Below are positions 16,601 to 25,223 of a DNA stretch of 62,816 nucleotides, piece after piece (within the stretch, counting starts at the first letter, position 1; each line of letters starts with the position of its first letter). The notes below the pieces were generated by a model. That model ran no database searches. It worked only from the letters and a program-made list of their open reading frames with translations, and was not told where the DNA came from. A program made the translations under genes and the position numbers. The DNA is taken from positions 1 through 62,816 of the forward strand of contig CACYTI010000028.1 of assembly GCA_902777275.1 (NCBI GenBank), in the 5' to 3' direction. This DNA comes from an uncultured Ruminococcus sp. GTDB lineage: Bacteria; Bacillota; Clostridia; Oscillospirales; Acutalibacteraceae.

Positions 16601-19600
16601 CAACGTCACCAATACAGGAGATGATCTGATCCTCCATCCGACGCTCGGCAGTGATATCAGCGCCGTGCTTCTGCTCAGCTTCGGAATAGACAGTCATTAT
16701 AAGGATAAAACCATTCCTGCCGGACAGGTTCAAATCACTATCCCGAAAAGTATGTTCCATGAAAACGGTGTTGCTCTCGACAGAAATAATATTGATTTGA
16801 TCAGCACAGATACCTATACGTATACCGAGGTCGGGGACAACTATGTTTTCACGAATACGGTTGAATTAAATGAAGGAAACAGAATAGAGTTTACTTATAC
16901 CTGCAAGGTGTCTCCCAGAAAGGTAAAAGGCGGCTATACGGACGAAAACGGCTACTATCAGGGAGATTATTACCAAACAAGCTTTACGCCGAGTATTGTG
17001 GTCAATAACAGCGAAAATCCTCTCAGCTACAGCAGAACGCTCGGGCTGGAAACCCACACGAAGGTACTGACGACGGTTAGCAAGGAACGGTCAAGCATTG
17101 CGCTTGAATGGAATGACAGCTGGGGAAACAAGCCCTCCGATGCGGACGACTATTTCTATGTCGTCTGGCATCTCAACGCAAAAGGCTCCGACGCTTCCAG
17201 TCAGAAATACAATTTATCGTGGAGCGAGGAAACGGCGCATGACGGCACAGTCGTTTACAGCTCACCGACGCTCGGCACCAAATCGGGAATACAGTCTTAC
17301 GGAACGTTTAATTCCACTGTTGTTACCAAGCATCTCAGAAAAGAAGTGGAAGGCGAGCTTACCACTGTACACAATGAAGCGATACTTAATGTAGAGTGGG
17401 CTTCCGGCTATGTAGAGCATAAAAGAGTCTCAAATTCAACAAGGGTATATATTCCTGCAGATGATAGCGGCTCGCGTCCGTTTGTAAAAGCGGTTCCTAA
17501 TTATACCCAAATGGATTCCCACTATAAAAACGGCGGTCAGGAGCTGATTCTGTCAGGCGACGAGGTGGTGTTGCCCTACAACATCAATTATGCCGAGCAC
17601 AAAAATGACAGCGCTCCGGTTTGGAACACGGTCACAGAAAAGTATACCGCCAAACGCCGCGACTATATTTTGACAGACGGTATAAAGGGCGACGCGGTGA
17701 TTTCCACGGCTTCGGGAAACAGCAGCTACAACTGGGGACACGCTTCCGAAAAATCTCTCAACGACAGTGATTACTATTTTGACTCACTCAACATTATTTT
17801 GACTGAGTACGACGCTGTTTGTCTCGGCACTGTTTGGTCTGACCCGTATGTGCACAGTTTATATTCCGACTACGACGATGTGGAAATTTGGGTCAGAACA
17901 GAAGGAAGCGACAGCTTTTCTCTCTTCAAAACGATTTCCGAGACTTCGGAAATCAGTGTGAACCTTCCTGAAAAAACAGTCGGATATATGGTCAAGCACA
18001 GCTCCGAGTTCTATACAACCTCTTTCAGTGTCAGCACAAATCTGCACCTGAAATCCTCCAACAGGGTGCTCTCGCTCGTTAAGGACGACGTCAGCGCAGG
18101 CGCGGCAACACTTGTCAAAAATAAGGCAGCGATCGAAAGAACCATGAACGGGGAGACCACCACGCTCCATACAAACAACGAAAGCAACGGCTGGATCAGC
18201 GCGTATGAGCTAAATATCGGTTCCAGTACCCTGTATGCGGCAAAGAACTGCTCCAATAACGACAGCAGCGTTGATATCAATCCGTCGACCTCTACCGAGA
18301 CTGTTCCGGTCGTTATCTCCGGCTGGGGCTATAACAATTCAGGCAACCTGAAGCTGATGAAGTCGGGCGTTTTCTATGATTTGCTTCCGATCGAGTTTTC
18401 AGTTGACAAGAACACGGTATTTGTCAGACCGAGAACGGACAACAGAACGGGACGGAACACCGATGCGGACAACTATAATTCGCAGTATAAAAAGACAGAT
18501 AAATTTTCATCGGGTTATTATTCTGTTGAGTTTACAGATAACTGGATGGGTACCGGCAGAACTTTGATGACTGTCCGGGTTACCGTACCCGACAGCGTAA
18601 AAGCGACCGGCTTAGATGTTTACTATAAGATGAAAACCTCGTTTGTCAACCTCTGCACCAACGGTCTTAACCAATCCAACTATGTCGCGTTTGAGGATAC
18701 GACAGAAGGACAGGGCGTTCCGAACAACAGAAGCGGTCTGCTCAGCCTGATCGACAGCAAATTCCGTCCGGCGTATGAAACCGTTGACGGCAAGTTTACC
18801 GCCTATGCGCAGGATACGACAAACTGCATTCTTCCCCTTACTTATGAGCACGGTATCCGCTCTGTTATCAAAACCGAAGGCGTATACAAAACAAGAAACG
18901 AAACTGTCGGATTAAACAGCGACTACGCTTACTTTGTTTCGTATGCCGGAAGCTCGGGAGCCCACACAAGAGACCTTGTGTTCTTTGATGTGCTCGAGAA
19001 CAGATTTGGCGGTCCGGAGTCCGAGTGGTACGGTAAGTTTGAGAACGTCGATGTTTCGGGAGTAAGAGGTATCGAAAGCTCAACGGCGTCCGACGGAACC
19101 TGTGCACCCGTTGTCTATTACGCAACAAAGCCAAGATCTGCTTATACCCAGACGGATTTCGACCTGTCAAGGACTGATATATGGACAACCGAAATGCCTG
19201 CCGATAAATCAACGGTGACGGCTATCGCGGTAGACTGCTCAAAAACTAATCTTGGTAAAGACTTTGTTCTGGATCCGAGAAGTCAGGTTAGCATCAATAT
19301 TAATATGAAATCTCCCGAATCCGCTCCGAGAAATGACATAGTGGCTTATAATGAATCCTATATCAAGGCAAAGAATCAGGAGCTTGAGCATGGTATCGAG
19401 GAGATGACGCGCACCAGCGTAATGCTTCACTTTACACCGCCGGAATTAAGCAAATCGGCATTCCCCGAGCCGGGAACGCTGGATGAGAACAATAAGGTGG
19501 TGAACGGAGAGGTCGCAAAGGGAAGCACCATCAACTATTATCTCAACATCAGCAATCCCGATGATACTTTGACCGTTTACGATATCGCGGTGGAGGATAC

Positions 19601-21275
19601 CTTGCAGGCACAACTCGCTCTGAATAATCCCGTAACCGTAAGCATGGGTAGCGGTGAATCCATTTCAATTGACACCAGCCAGAGGATCAGCAGCTACAGC
19701 ATCACCGAGTCGGGCGGTCAGGTGAAGTTTGTCGCCAGAATCGTATCTCTCGCCCCGGGAGAAAGCCTGACTATTTCGATCCCGGCTACTGTCAATGCGG
19801 AGAAAGACACCGTGATAACAAACACATCTACCATTACGGGTTATAACGGTATCGTGTTTGAGCCAAAGGATTACATTGTAAGCGACGCCACCTATCATGT
19901 CGTAACCGATATCAAGGTGAAAATCAAAAAGGTCAATTCCAAGGGAGAAGGATTGCCCGGAGCAACGCTTCAGATACTCAATGAGGATAAATCACAGGTT
20001 GTTGAAGATAACTTCACTTCCACTGACGATGTGATGACCTTTAACATTCAGCCCGGAGATTATTATCTGCATGAGGTTAGCACACCGTCTGATGTTTATA
20101 AAACCGCAGCGGATATACCGTTTACCATTGACATCGAGGGAATCTGTCACGTTGACGGCCAAATGGTCAATTACGTTGAAATGATTGACCAGCCAAAGTA
20201 TAAAATCATCTTCCATGAAAACAAGCCCAACGGTACCACTGAAGAAAAGCAAAAAATATTCAGGATTTATGAACCGTCAGACTTAACCGAGAACAAGATC
20301 GTTCATTTCTATGATATTCCCGAATGGGCGGGTGACGAGTATGTTTTCGCGGGATGGTACAGCAATGATAAATATGATTACCTTTCAAGAATAACAAACG
20401 ACAGCACCACAGCAAAAATTCCGCTTGACTTTGAGGGTAAAACCTTTACCCAAGCCCGTTCAGGCAGTGATCCTGATTATCATTTATACGCCAAGTGGAT
20501 CGAAGTCGGTACGGTGGCTCAGGATGAGGCTGATACCAACGTATATAACGGTACATACCGCGGCTTTGGACTTGTCGGCGTTCAGATCCGTCCCCAGCCG
20601 GGTAAGGTTTTCAATGAAGAAACGGGTGAGTGGGAAGATGCAACGATGTACGATCCCAATATCCGCGATGAGGGCATATCCGGCGAAGATTACAACGATT
20701 CAGCCAAGCCTACTCCCGAGGGAATGCGGTTTGTCACCTCGTTGAGCGAGACGCTTCTCAGCAGTATAAACGGTATCGGCAAAATTGAAGCCGCGACGAA
20801 CGCAGCCAAAACCTTTGGTGTAGAGTACGGATATGTTGTCGGTACAGAGGCGAACATCAACATCTTCACCAATCACTATCAGGTAAACGATCCTGCCAAT
20901 TATCTGCTTCAATACAAGGGCGAAAACGTCAACGGCAAGAATACGACCGGTACTGTCAGAGAGGTCGATAAGGATTTCCGATTTATCACAAATGTTGATT
21001 GTACCTCAAAAGAGGGCTACGGAACCAAAAACAACAACACGGGTGTCGTCAAGTGGGATCACCGTAACTTTGATGCTTACAGACTATACACACTTGTTGT
21101 GACTTACGAAGGCGATTCGGCTTCCTACAAAGGCGATAAAATCGCCGCGAGATCCTATATCCGCTACTACGATGCCAACGGCAAGCTCAGAGTGTTCTAT
21201 AACATTTACAAAAAATCCATGTACGGCGGCTGTATGTGCAGCTTCAACCAAGCATACGCAGCGATGTACGTATAA
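13683..21275 (+). CDS. Giant BspA/Listeria-repeat surface protein without signal peptide
   Basis: The 2530-residue frame has BspA-type (DUF285) leucine-rich repeats at about 55-340 (MFSDCTKLETIDISG type). Seven consecutive Listeria-Bacteroides (InlB B) repeats lie at about 410-955, each ending YYAKW-like. A long beta-rich region spans about 955-1900. A DUF11-like stretch at about 1920-2060, a SpaA-like prealbumin domain at about 2075-2155, an eighth Listeria repeat and a C-terminal domain without LPxTG follow. Such proteins are exported adhesins. Here the frame is closed by the histidine kinase stop only four codons above the TTG start, and the first residues NYLLKIDISTNLELVFQ are not a signal peptide. 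The 5' end therefore looks lost or the junction is artificial. Confidence 0.8.
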   Translation: MNYLLKIDISTNLELVFQRGGEEDPSKTVFKHFTDFADNSSIPGGYVNPWYVEDPSNTSSTNYHSNIVVVDIKDKIAPKYMNGWFMYMNNLKSENFKNIANLDTTECIKMNMLFNYDSGFTSLDLSAWSFPALTEASSVFSRCSNLTSLDISSWSMPKCTYIPGMFSDCTKLETIDISGFNMNSPRYFSGLFSNCKSLKNVNLGTLVFPNESQLSTVFKNCSSLEEVDLSGWTVKKPGIFKEMFSGCTSLKSVDFGPADHWGNTPNYWSYNGNLEQAYESMFENCTSLESLNLTCVQGALICSSMFKGCTSLKEVDLSYAGKGRESRKGYTPGAPVDPNLTGKANIFEDCSELAWVKLSAEGWPSSGNAGTSMPSKNAWRKIDEPNKDLRLTNDELFLNFQAEYAGTWIADSFITFRGNGGTPNFQTVDGNKGVELTFDENALVVTRNGYDFAGWWTETTGGTQIHSPLIPEQWSYYAHWNEHHYKLKLNGNGGTNADDESEYLAADNLGYTEFYELSNTLFTRNGYVLSSWNTRPNGMGTDFSANDSVNKLTEADGAEVTLYAQWHKPDVIIKFDSHGGSAVGDKHYTLVTGQTVLYGDLSDAFRAPDEASPAGYTFLGWFTEENGGDKITAESEVSVSRTLHAHWQKNLSVTFDANSGCFDSDPAKTITTKVSKYGHKLGVLPTPENNNATFKGWFTAQTGGTQITSNTVVTADATYYAQWGYQPEFESNGGIFTSYPSGGYPLQNDPAYVITELPVVTKDNSRFLYWKFGERNLNEELSASSGDPKSITIDLSEGNSIEAVWEDKPQYTVTFDPNGGTGSAVSIKVYEGGKAVGEPTFQKDGYAFGGWFTNPDGTGEEFDPSAAVTATKTYYAKWIQKDCTLTFNPSGGTMYDSATVKIVNGETIPELPGVNRAGYEFAGWWTEPDGTGTHLTTETVINGDQTYYAKWIPQTLSADIYNYSIRWTQDSDSNVTNTGDDLILHPTLGSDISAVLLLSFGIDSHYKDKTIPAGQVQITIPKSMFHENGVALDRNNIDLISTDTYTYTEVGDNYVFTNTVELNEGNRIEFTYTCKVSPRKVKGGYTDENGYYQGDYYQTSFTPSIVVNNSENPLSYSRTLGLETHTKVLTTVSKERSSIALEWNDSWGNKPSDADDYFYVVWHLNAKGSDASSQKYNLSWSEETAHDGTVVYSSPTLGTKSGIQSYGTFNSTVVTKHLRKEVEGELTTVHNEAILNVEWASGYVEHKRVSNSTRVYIPADDSGSRPFVKAVPNYTQMDSHYKNGGQELILSGDEVVLPYNINYAEHKNDSAPVWNTVTEKYTAKRRDYILTDGIKGDAVISTASGNSSYNWGHASEKSLNDSDYYFDSLNIILTEYDAVCLGTVWSDPYVHSLYSDYDDVEIWVRTEGSDSFSLFKTISETSEISVNLPEKTVGYMVKHSSEFYTTSFSVSTNLHLKSSNRVLSLVKDDVSAGAATLVKNKAAIERTMNGETTTLHTNNESNGWISAYELNIGSSTLYAAKNCSNNDSSVDINPSTSTETVPVVISGWGYNNSGNLKLMKSGVFYDLLPIEFSVDKNTVFVRPRTDNRTGRNTDADNYNSQYKKTDKFSSGYYSVEFTDNWMGTGRTLMTVRVTVPDSVKATGLDVYYKMKTSFVNLCTNGLNQSNYVAFEDTTEGQGVPNNRSGLLSLIDSKFRPAYETVDGKFTAYAQDTTNCILPLTYEHGIRSVIKTEGVYKTRNETVGLNSDYAYFVSYAGSSGAHTRDLVFFDVLENRFGGPESEWYGKFENVDVSGVRGIESSTASDGTCAPVVYYATKPRSAYTQTDFDLSRTDIWTTEMPADKSTVTAIAVDCSKTNLGKDFVLDPRSQVSININMKSPESAPRNDIVAYNESYIKAKNQELEHGIEEMTRTSVMLHFTPPELSKSAFPEPGTLDENNKVVNGEVAKGSTINYYLNISNPDDTLTVYDIAVEDTLQAQLALNNPVTVSMGSGESISIDTSQRISSYSITESGGQVKFVARIVSLAPGESLTISIPATVNAEKDTVITNTSTITGYNGIVFEPKDYIVSDATYHVVTDIKVKIKKVNSKGEGLPGATLQILNEDKSQVVEDNFTSTDDVMTFNIQPGDYYLHEVSTPSDVYKTAADIPFTIDIEGICHVDGQMVNYVEMIDQPKYKIIFHENKPNGTTEEKQKIFRIYEPSDLTENKIVHFYDIPEWAGDEYVFAGWYSNDKYDYLSRITNDSTTAKIPLDFEGKTFTQARSGSDPDYHLYAKWIEVGTVAQDEADTNVYNGTYRGFGLVGVQIRPQPGKVFNEETGEWEDATMYDPNIRDEGISGEDYNDSAKPTPEGMRFVTSLSETLLSSINGIGKIEAATNAAKTFGVEYGYVVGTEANINIFTNHYQVNDPANYLLQYKGENVNGKNTTGTVREVDKDFRFITNVDCTSKEGYGTKNNNTGVVKWDHRNFDAYRLYTLVVTYEGDSASYKGDKIAARSYIRYYDANGKLRVFYNIYKKSMYGGCMCSFNQAYAAMYV

Positions 21276-21371
21276 GCATTTGCGGGGTATGGTCAAAATC
21301 AGCACCGAATTAAACAAAGGCTCTCTGTCAATAGTTGGGTAAACCCGAATAAAAGAGAATAAGAGAATGAG

Positions 21372-21402
21372 ACAAGCGATGGCTGAAAAAGCTGTCGCTT
21401 GT
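21372..21402 (+). terminator. Hairpin downstream of the giant surface gene
   Basis: ACAAGCGATGGC / GCTGTCGCTTGT stem with a GAAAAA loop. The T-run is poor (TTTGCG), so termination is only probable. Nothing else is evident in 21276-21504. Confidence 0.5.
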
Positions 21403-21504
21403 TTGCGTGCTAAACAAATTGATTAGAAAAGATTAAGATTTATGACGAGGGGTAGATTTACTTGATTTTCGATGGGGGAGACAGATTTGAAATTTGAGTT
21501 GAAA

Positions 21505-22315
21505 TAAATCAAAAAATCATTTCTGTTTTATTGACAACCGCGTTGACGGCGGCGCTGTTCACGGCGTGCGGCTCGGAGCAAACACAAACACAAACACAGG
21601 ATACGCAACAAACCGCTGACGCTACAAAGGATACTGCGGAAAAGGCGGCGAAGTACCCCGATACGCACACTCTGTATTTTAAGGACAGCGCAAAAAGCGG
21701 AAAAGCGGTCGCCACCTTTTTTAACAGCGTAAGCGGCAAAAGCGAGGACGTAGAGATGAAGAAGATGAGCGAGGATAAGACTTCCGTTACCTTCTCATGC
21801 GAAGGAAAGTGTTCCGAATACAACATGGCTTCGACAGCATGGATGGCACGCAATTCGCGGATTTTGTCGCAAATACGCTTGTGCCGTATGTGCAGCAGCA
21901 CTATAATGTTTATACCGACACAGTGCACACCGCGATCGTCGGCGCTTCTCTCGGCGGAGGGGAGTCCTTCTATATCGCCATGGAATATCCGGAGGTGTTC
22001 GGCACAGGCGGAGCGCTGTCCCCGTCCTTCTGGACATTTGAATCGAAGGTGTGGGATGAATATATCGGTAAAAAGAGCTTTGATGATAACAGCCCGTTTA
22101 TTTACCTTTACACGGGATCCGATGACAATGACGTGGACCCCGGCGTCAAGGAGATGTATGACCGCTTGATAAAAATGGGTTATCCCGAAGAAAAGCTTGC
22201 GTTCCATTATAACGAGAACGGAGCTCACGGCGGTATATTCTGGCGCGGTGTTTTCTCCTAGTTCCTGACCGCAATGGTCTTCCGCGGGGTTGAACCGCTG
22301 CAGCGAATTGTTTAA
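21505..22315 (+). pseudogene. Decayed copy of the esterase lipoprotein at 25224
   Basis: The fragment aligns with the intact esterase. The start codon region reads ATC and an A-run is one base short, so the lipoprotein leader (LFTACGSEQ) is out of frame. About 155 codons are missing between the residue-100 and residue-256 equivalents, with a frame change at about 21820. The catalytic GASLGG motif survives, but a TAG at 22259-22261 replaces a Glu codon, with recognisable sequence (FLTAMVF, GVEPLQ) continuing to TAA at 22313. No functional product is expected. The repetitive Gln/Thr codons after the lipobox also differ from the intact gene. Confidence 0.9.
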
Positions 22316-22323
22316 TCTGTACA

Positions 22324-22352
22324 TTGACAAAACGGCGGAAACCGTATATAAT
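22324..22352 (+). promoter_or_regulatory. Consensus sigma-A promoter
   Basis: TTGACA (22324-22329), 17-nt spacer, TATAAT (22347-22352). It is a perfect match at both hexamers and reads toward the short leader ORF and the Mor-like regulator gene. Confidence 0.85.
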
Positions 22353-22375
22353 CATTGCGACAGGAGGGCTGTGTT

Positions 22376-22402
22376 TTGAAAAGATATGTTATTGCCAAAT
22401 AA
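22376..22402 (+). promoter_or_regulatory. Eight-codon leader ORF with following hairpin
   Basis: AGGAGGG precedes a TTG start for an 8-codon frame MKRYVIAK. A GCCAAA/TTTGGC hairpin (22394-22410) overlaps its stop. It lies 80 nt above the Mor-like gene and could be a leader peptide or the stub of a lost gene. Confidence 0.4.
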
Positions 22403-22482
22403 GCTTTGGCTGTTTGGTATCGTTTGAATATTATTATAGCCATTGCTTACCGTAAAGCATTTTAGATTTTCAGGAGGCAACA

Positions 22483-22764
22483 ATGAGCTATATCAAGGCA
22501 GAGGAGGTTCTGCCGCAGAATATAATTAAAATAATTCAGCAGTATATCGACGGGGAAAATATCTATATTCCCAAAAAAGAAAACGCCCGCGTCCGTTGGG
22601 GCGAAAAAACGGGCGCAAGGCAGGAGCTTAAACGCCGCAATACTTTGATCTACCGTGATTTTCTGAACGGTGAAAAGATTTCGGTGCTCGCCGGTCGATA
22701 TTACTTATCCGATAAAACTATTCAGCGGATAATCCGCGATATGAGAGTCAATGAGTCTGCATAG
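22483..22764 (+). CDS. Mor-like transcriptional regulator (CD3324 family)
   Basis: The 93-residue protein has the CD3324-type pattern: YIKAEEVLPQNIIKIIQQYI, DGENIYIPKK, WGEKTGARQELKRRN and a C-terminal helix-turn-helix LAGRYYLSDKTIQRIIRDM. It belongs to the Mor transcription activator superfamily, found as small stand-alone regulators in Clostridia. AGGAGG lies upstream of the ATG. A consensus promoter and short leader precede it. Targets are unknown; adjacent GNAT and esterase genes are candidates only by proximity. Confidence 0.85.
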   Translation: MSYIKAEEVLPQNIIKIIQQYIDGENIYIPKKENARVRWGEKTGARQELKRRNTLIYRDFLNGEKISVLAGRYYLSDKTIQRIIRDMRVNESA

Positions 22765-22860
22765 CGCAGGCTCATGCTTTTTTATAACCGTTTATGAGGT
22801 GGACTTTTTCAAAATATATGATATAATATAAGCAAATCAACGCAAAAGGAAGTGCAAAAA

Positions 22861-23370
22861 ATGTTATTGGAAACAGAAAGACTTATCATAACGGAATTTA
22901 CTCCCGATATGGCGCAGGCGGTCCATGAAAATTCGCTTGACAAGGATAACCGCCGCTTCGTGCCCGATGAGGTGTTTGAAACCGTAGAGGAGGCTGCCGA
23001 AACGATTGATTTTCTGATGTCGCGGTACGGCGGCAGCGAGGGTCCGTTCGTATATCCCGTGCTGACAAAGGACGGCTCGAACATCGGCTATGTTCAGGCT
23101 GTGCCCCTCGGCGACGGCGTTTGGGAGGTCGGTTATCACATCGGCGCTGCCTACACCAAAAAAGGCTACGCCACCGAAGCGGTCAGGGCTTTTCTGCCCG
23201 TCATAATGAAAAATATCGGCATCGACAAAATGGCGGGAGTCTGCCTTGCCGATAACATTGCCTCGCGCAAGGTAATGGAGAAATGCGGTTTTGTTAAGGA
23301 GTTTGAGGGTATCGGCGATTATCAGGGAGAAAAAAGAAATATTTGCAGATACTGTTATTCTCTCGGTTGA
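22861..23370 (+). CDS. GNAT N-acetyltransferase (RimJ/RimL-like)
   Basis: The 169-residue product begins LLETERLIITEFTPD and has VWEVGYHIGAAYTKKGYATEAVRAF (acetyl-CoA pyrophosphate-binding region) and NIASRKVMEKCGF near the end, as in RimJ/RimL-type acetyltransferases. These transfer acetyl groups to protein N-termini or small amines; the substrate here is unknown. ATG 22861 is chosen over GTG 22852 because AAAAGGA at 22844-22850 is better spaced. A TATAAT lies at about 22820. Confidence 0.9.
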   Translation: MLLETERLIITEFTPDMAQAVHENSLDKDNRRFVPDEVFETVEEAAETIDFLMSRYGGSEGPFVYPVLTKDGSNIGYVQAVPLGDGVWEVGYHIGAAYTKKGYATEAVRAFLPVIMKNIGIDKMAGVCLADNIASRKVMEKCGFVKEFEGIGDYQGEKRNICRYCYSLG

Positions 23371-23429
23371 GTGAAGCTGCGCCCTGCCGCGAAAGCAGCT
23401 TTATCAGCAATGAAAACAATAGTTTATAA

Positions 23430-23448
23430 ACTAAACCAATGGTTTAGT
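23430..23448. promoter_or_regulatory. Perfect palindrome, candidate operator
   Basis: ACTAAACC-AAT-GGTTTAGT: 8-bp perfect arms around 3 bp, 18 bp upstream of the -35 box of the tannase-like gene. The shape suits a dimeric repressor; no matching regulator gene is adjacent. Confidence 0.55.
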
Positions 23449-23466
23449 AACTCTAATAAGAGTCGC

Positions 23467-23495
23467 TTGCTTTCAGGCGGCGCTTTTGTTATAAT
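23467..23495 (+). promoter_or_regulatory. Promoter of the tannase-like gene
   Basis: TTGCTT (23467-23472), 17-nt spacer, TATAAT (23490-23495). Confidence 0.65.
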
Positions 23496-23543
23496 GATTA
23501 CAGTAAGAATAAACGCTGAATCAAAAAAACGGAGGTTTTGAAA

Positions 23544-25199
23544 ATGAAAAAGCTTATGGGTATTCTGCTGGCTGCCGCGATGATCAGCTCGCTTACAGCC
23601 TGCGCATCGCAGACAAATCAACAGAACGGTTCACAGTCCGGCGAAAAGGAAACTTCGTCGAGTGAAAAGGAAACTAAGCCGGAAGCGGTTGTCACAACAA
23701 ATCTGTCAAAGCCGGATATGTCAAAGTGGCAGTATAACGCGGGCGAGGACTTTTACTATCAGCTCGGCATCGACTACTGTGAGAAGCCCGCCGATGAAAG
23801 CTATGAAAAGGTCGCGTTTTTTGTTCCCGGAAAATACATGGACGGCACGAAGAACAGCGACGGTACCTTTACCTGTAAGCTGAATGAAAGCGCGGAGATT
23901 GAAGGCTATAAGGCAGCAGACGCTCCGATAGTTATGCCGATCAGAACAGAGGGCTATTACGCCGCAGAGGCGCTGAACGAAGAAATGGTGGCAAACATTC
24001 CGATGATAGCGGAAGATATAGCTCAATACACCTCTCAGGGGTTTGTATATGTTCAAGCGGGCTGCCGAGGCATTGACGAGGGCGCTCCCACAGGCGTTAC
24101 CGACCTGAAGGCCGCCGTCCGTTATGTCCGCTACTGCGACGACGTTATCGCGGGCGACGCGGAGAGCATATATGTATTCGGCATGAGTGCCGGCGGAGCT
24201 CAGGCGGCTATCCTCGGCGCGGCGGGGGACAGCGAGCTTTACGACCCGTACTTAAAGGAGATCGGCGCGGTTCAGGGAGTGTCCGACGCGGTTGAGGGCT
24301 CTATGGATTGGTGCCCTATCACCGACCTCGACACAGCCAACGCGGAATATGAGTGGATGATGGGCTGCACACGCACCGGACGTTCCAAGGAAGAGCAGGC
24401 CATCTCCGATAATCTCGCGAAAGCGTTTGTCGAGTATCTCAACAAAGCCGGTTTTACCGACAAGGACGGCAACGCTCTGACACTCACGGAATCCAAAGAG
24501 GGGATTTACCAAGCCGGAAGCTATTACGACTATATCAAAAAAGTGATCGAAGAGTCGCTCAACCACTATCTTTCCGACACACAATTTTCAGGCGCCGACA
24601 TTCACAACAGCTACGGCAGTGCGGAAAACTATATCAACGAGCTTAACAAGGATAAAAAATGGGTCACCTATGACAAAAGCACGAACACGGCAACTATCAC
24701 AAGCGTAGCGGACTTCGCCAAGGCTTGCAAAACCGCCTTGCCGTATTTGGTAGCCTTCGACCAACCAACGGGAGAGAACAACCTTTTCGGTTACGGCGAC
24801 GGCAAGAGGGCGCACTTTGACAAGATCCTTGCCGGTGTTCTCACGGATCTGAACAGTGAATACGCCGACGACTACAATTCCGATTTGGCAAAGAAGGATG
24901 CCTTAGGCTATACGGTCGAGCAGCGCGTGAATATGTATACCCCGCTCTACTATCTTATGGAGAGCCGCGAGGGTTACGGAAAATCCACAGTCGCGAAATA
25001 TTGGCGGATCCGCACCGGCATCGAGCAGAAAAACACCTCGCTTACGACCGAGGTAAACCTCGCTTTAGCTCTTGAGCACTGCGACGACGTTAAAAGCGTG
25101 GACTTTGAAACGGTATGGGCGCAGGGTCACGATGAAGCCGAGCGAAAAGGCGAAAGCACCGAGAACTTTATTAAATGGGTAAACGCCTGTATGAAATAA
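23544..25199 (+). CDS. Secreted lipoprotein alpha/beta hydrolase, tannase subtype B-like
   Basis: The 551-residue precursor has a lipoprotein signal (LAAAMISSLTAC) and a Ser/Glu/Lys-rich linker. An alpha/beta hydrolase core follows with GCRGIDEGAPTGVTDLKAAVRYVRYC and nucleophile motif GMSAGGAQ (Ser at about residue 215). Similar proteins are subtype B tannases and feruloyl-type esterases that cut ester bonds of plant polyphenols at the cell surface. The insert between motifs and the late WRIRTGIEQ segment also fit that group. ATG 23544 is chosen because GGAGG lies 8 nt upstream. A second esterase lipoprotein follows 24 nt later, so they are probably co-transcribed. Exact substrate unknown. 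Confidence 0.8.
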   Translation: MKKLMGILLAAAMISSLTACASQTNQQNGSQSGEKETSSSEKETKPEAVVTTNLSKPDMSKWQYNAGEDFYYQLGIDYCEKPADESYEKVAFFVPGKYMDGTKNSDGTFTCKLNESAEIEGYKAADAPIVMPIRTEGYYAAEALNEEMVANIPMIAEDIAQYTSQGFVYVQAGCRGIDEGAPTGVTDLKAAVRYVRYCDDVIAGDAESIYVFGMSAGGAQAAILGAAGDSELYDPYLKEIGAVQGVSDAVEGSMDWCPITDLDTANAEYEWMMGCTRTGRSKEEQAISDNLAKAFVEYLNKAGFTDKDGNALTLTESKEGIYQAGSYYDYIKKVIEESLNHYLSDTQFSGADIHNSYGSAENYINELNKDKKWVTYDKSTNTATITSVADFAKACKTALPYLVAFDQPTGENNLFGYGDGKRAHFDKILAGVLTDLNSEYADDYNSDLAKKDALGYTVEQRVNMYTPLYYLMESREGYGKSTVAKYWRIRTGIEQKNTSLTTEVNLALALEHCDDVKSVDFETVWAQGHDEAERKGESTENFIKWVNACMK

Positions 25200-25223
25200 T
25201 TTTACGGGAACGGAGGGGCTAAG

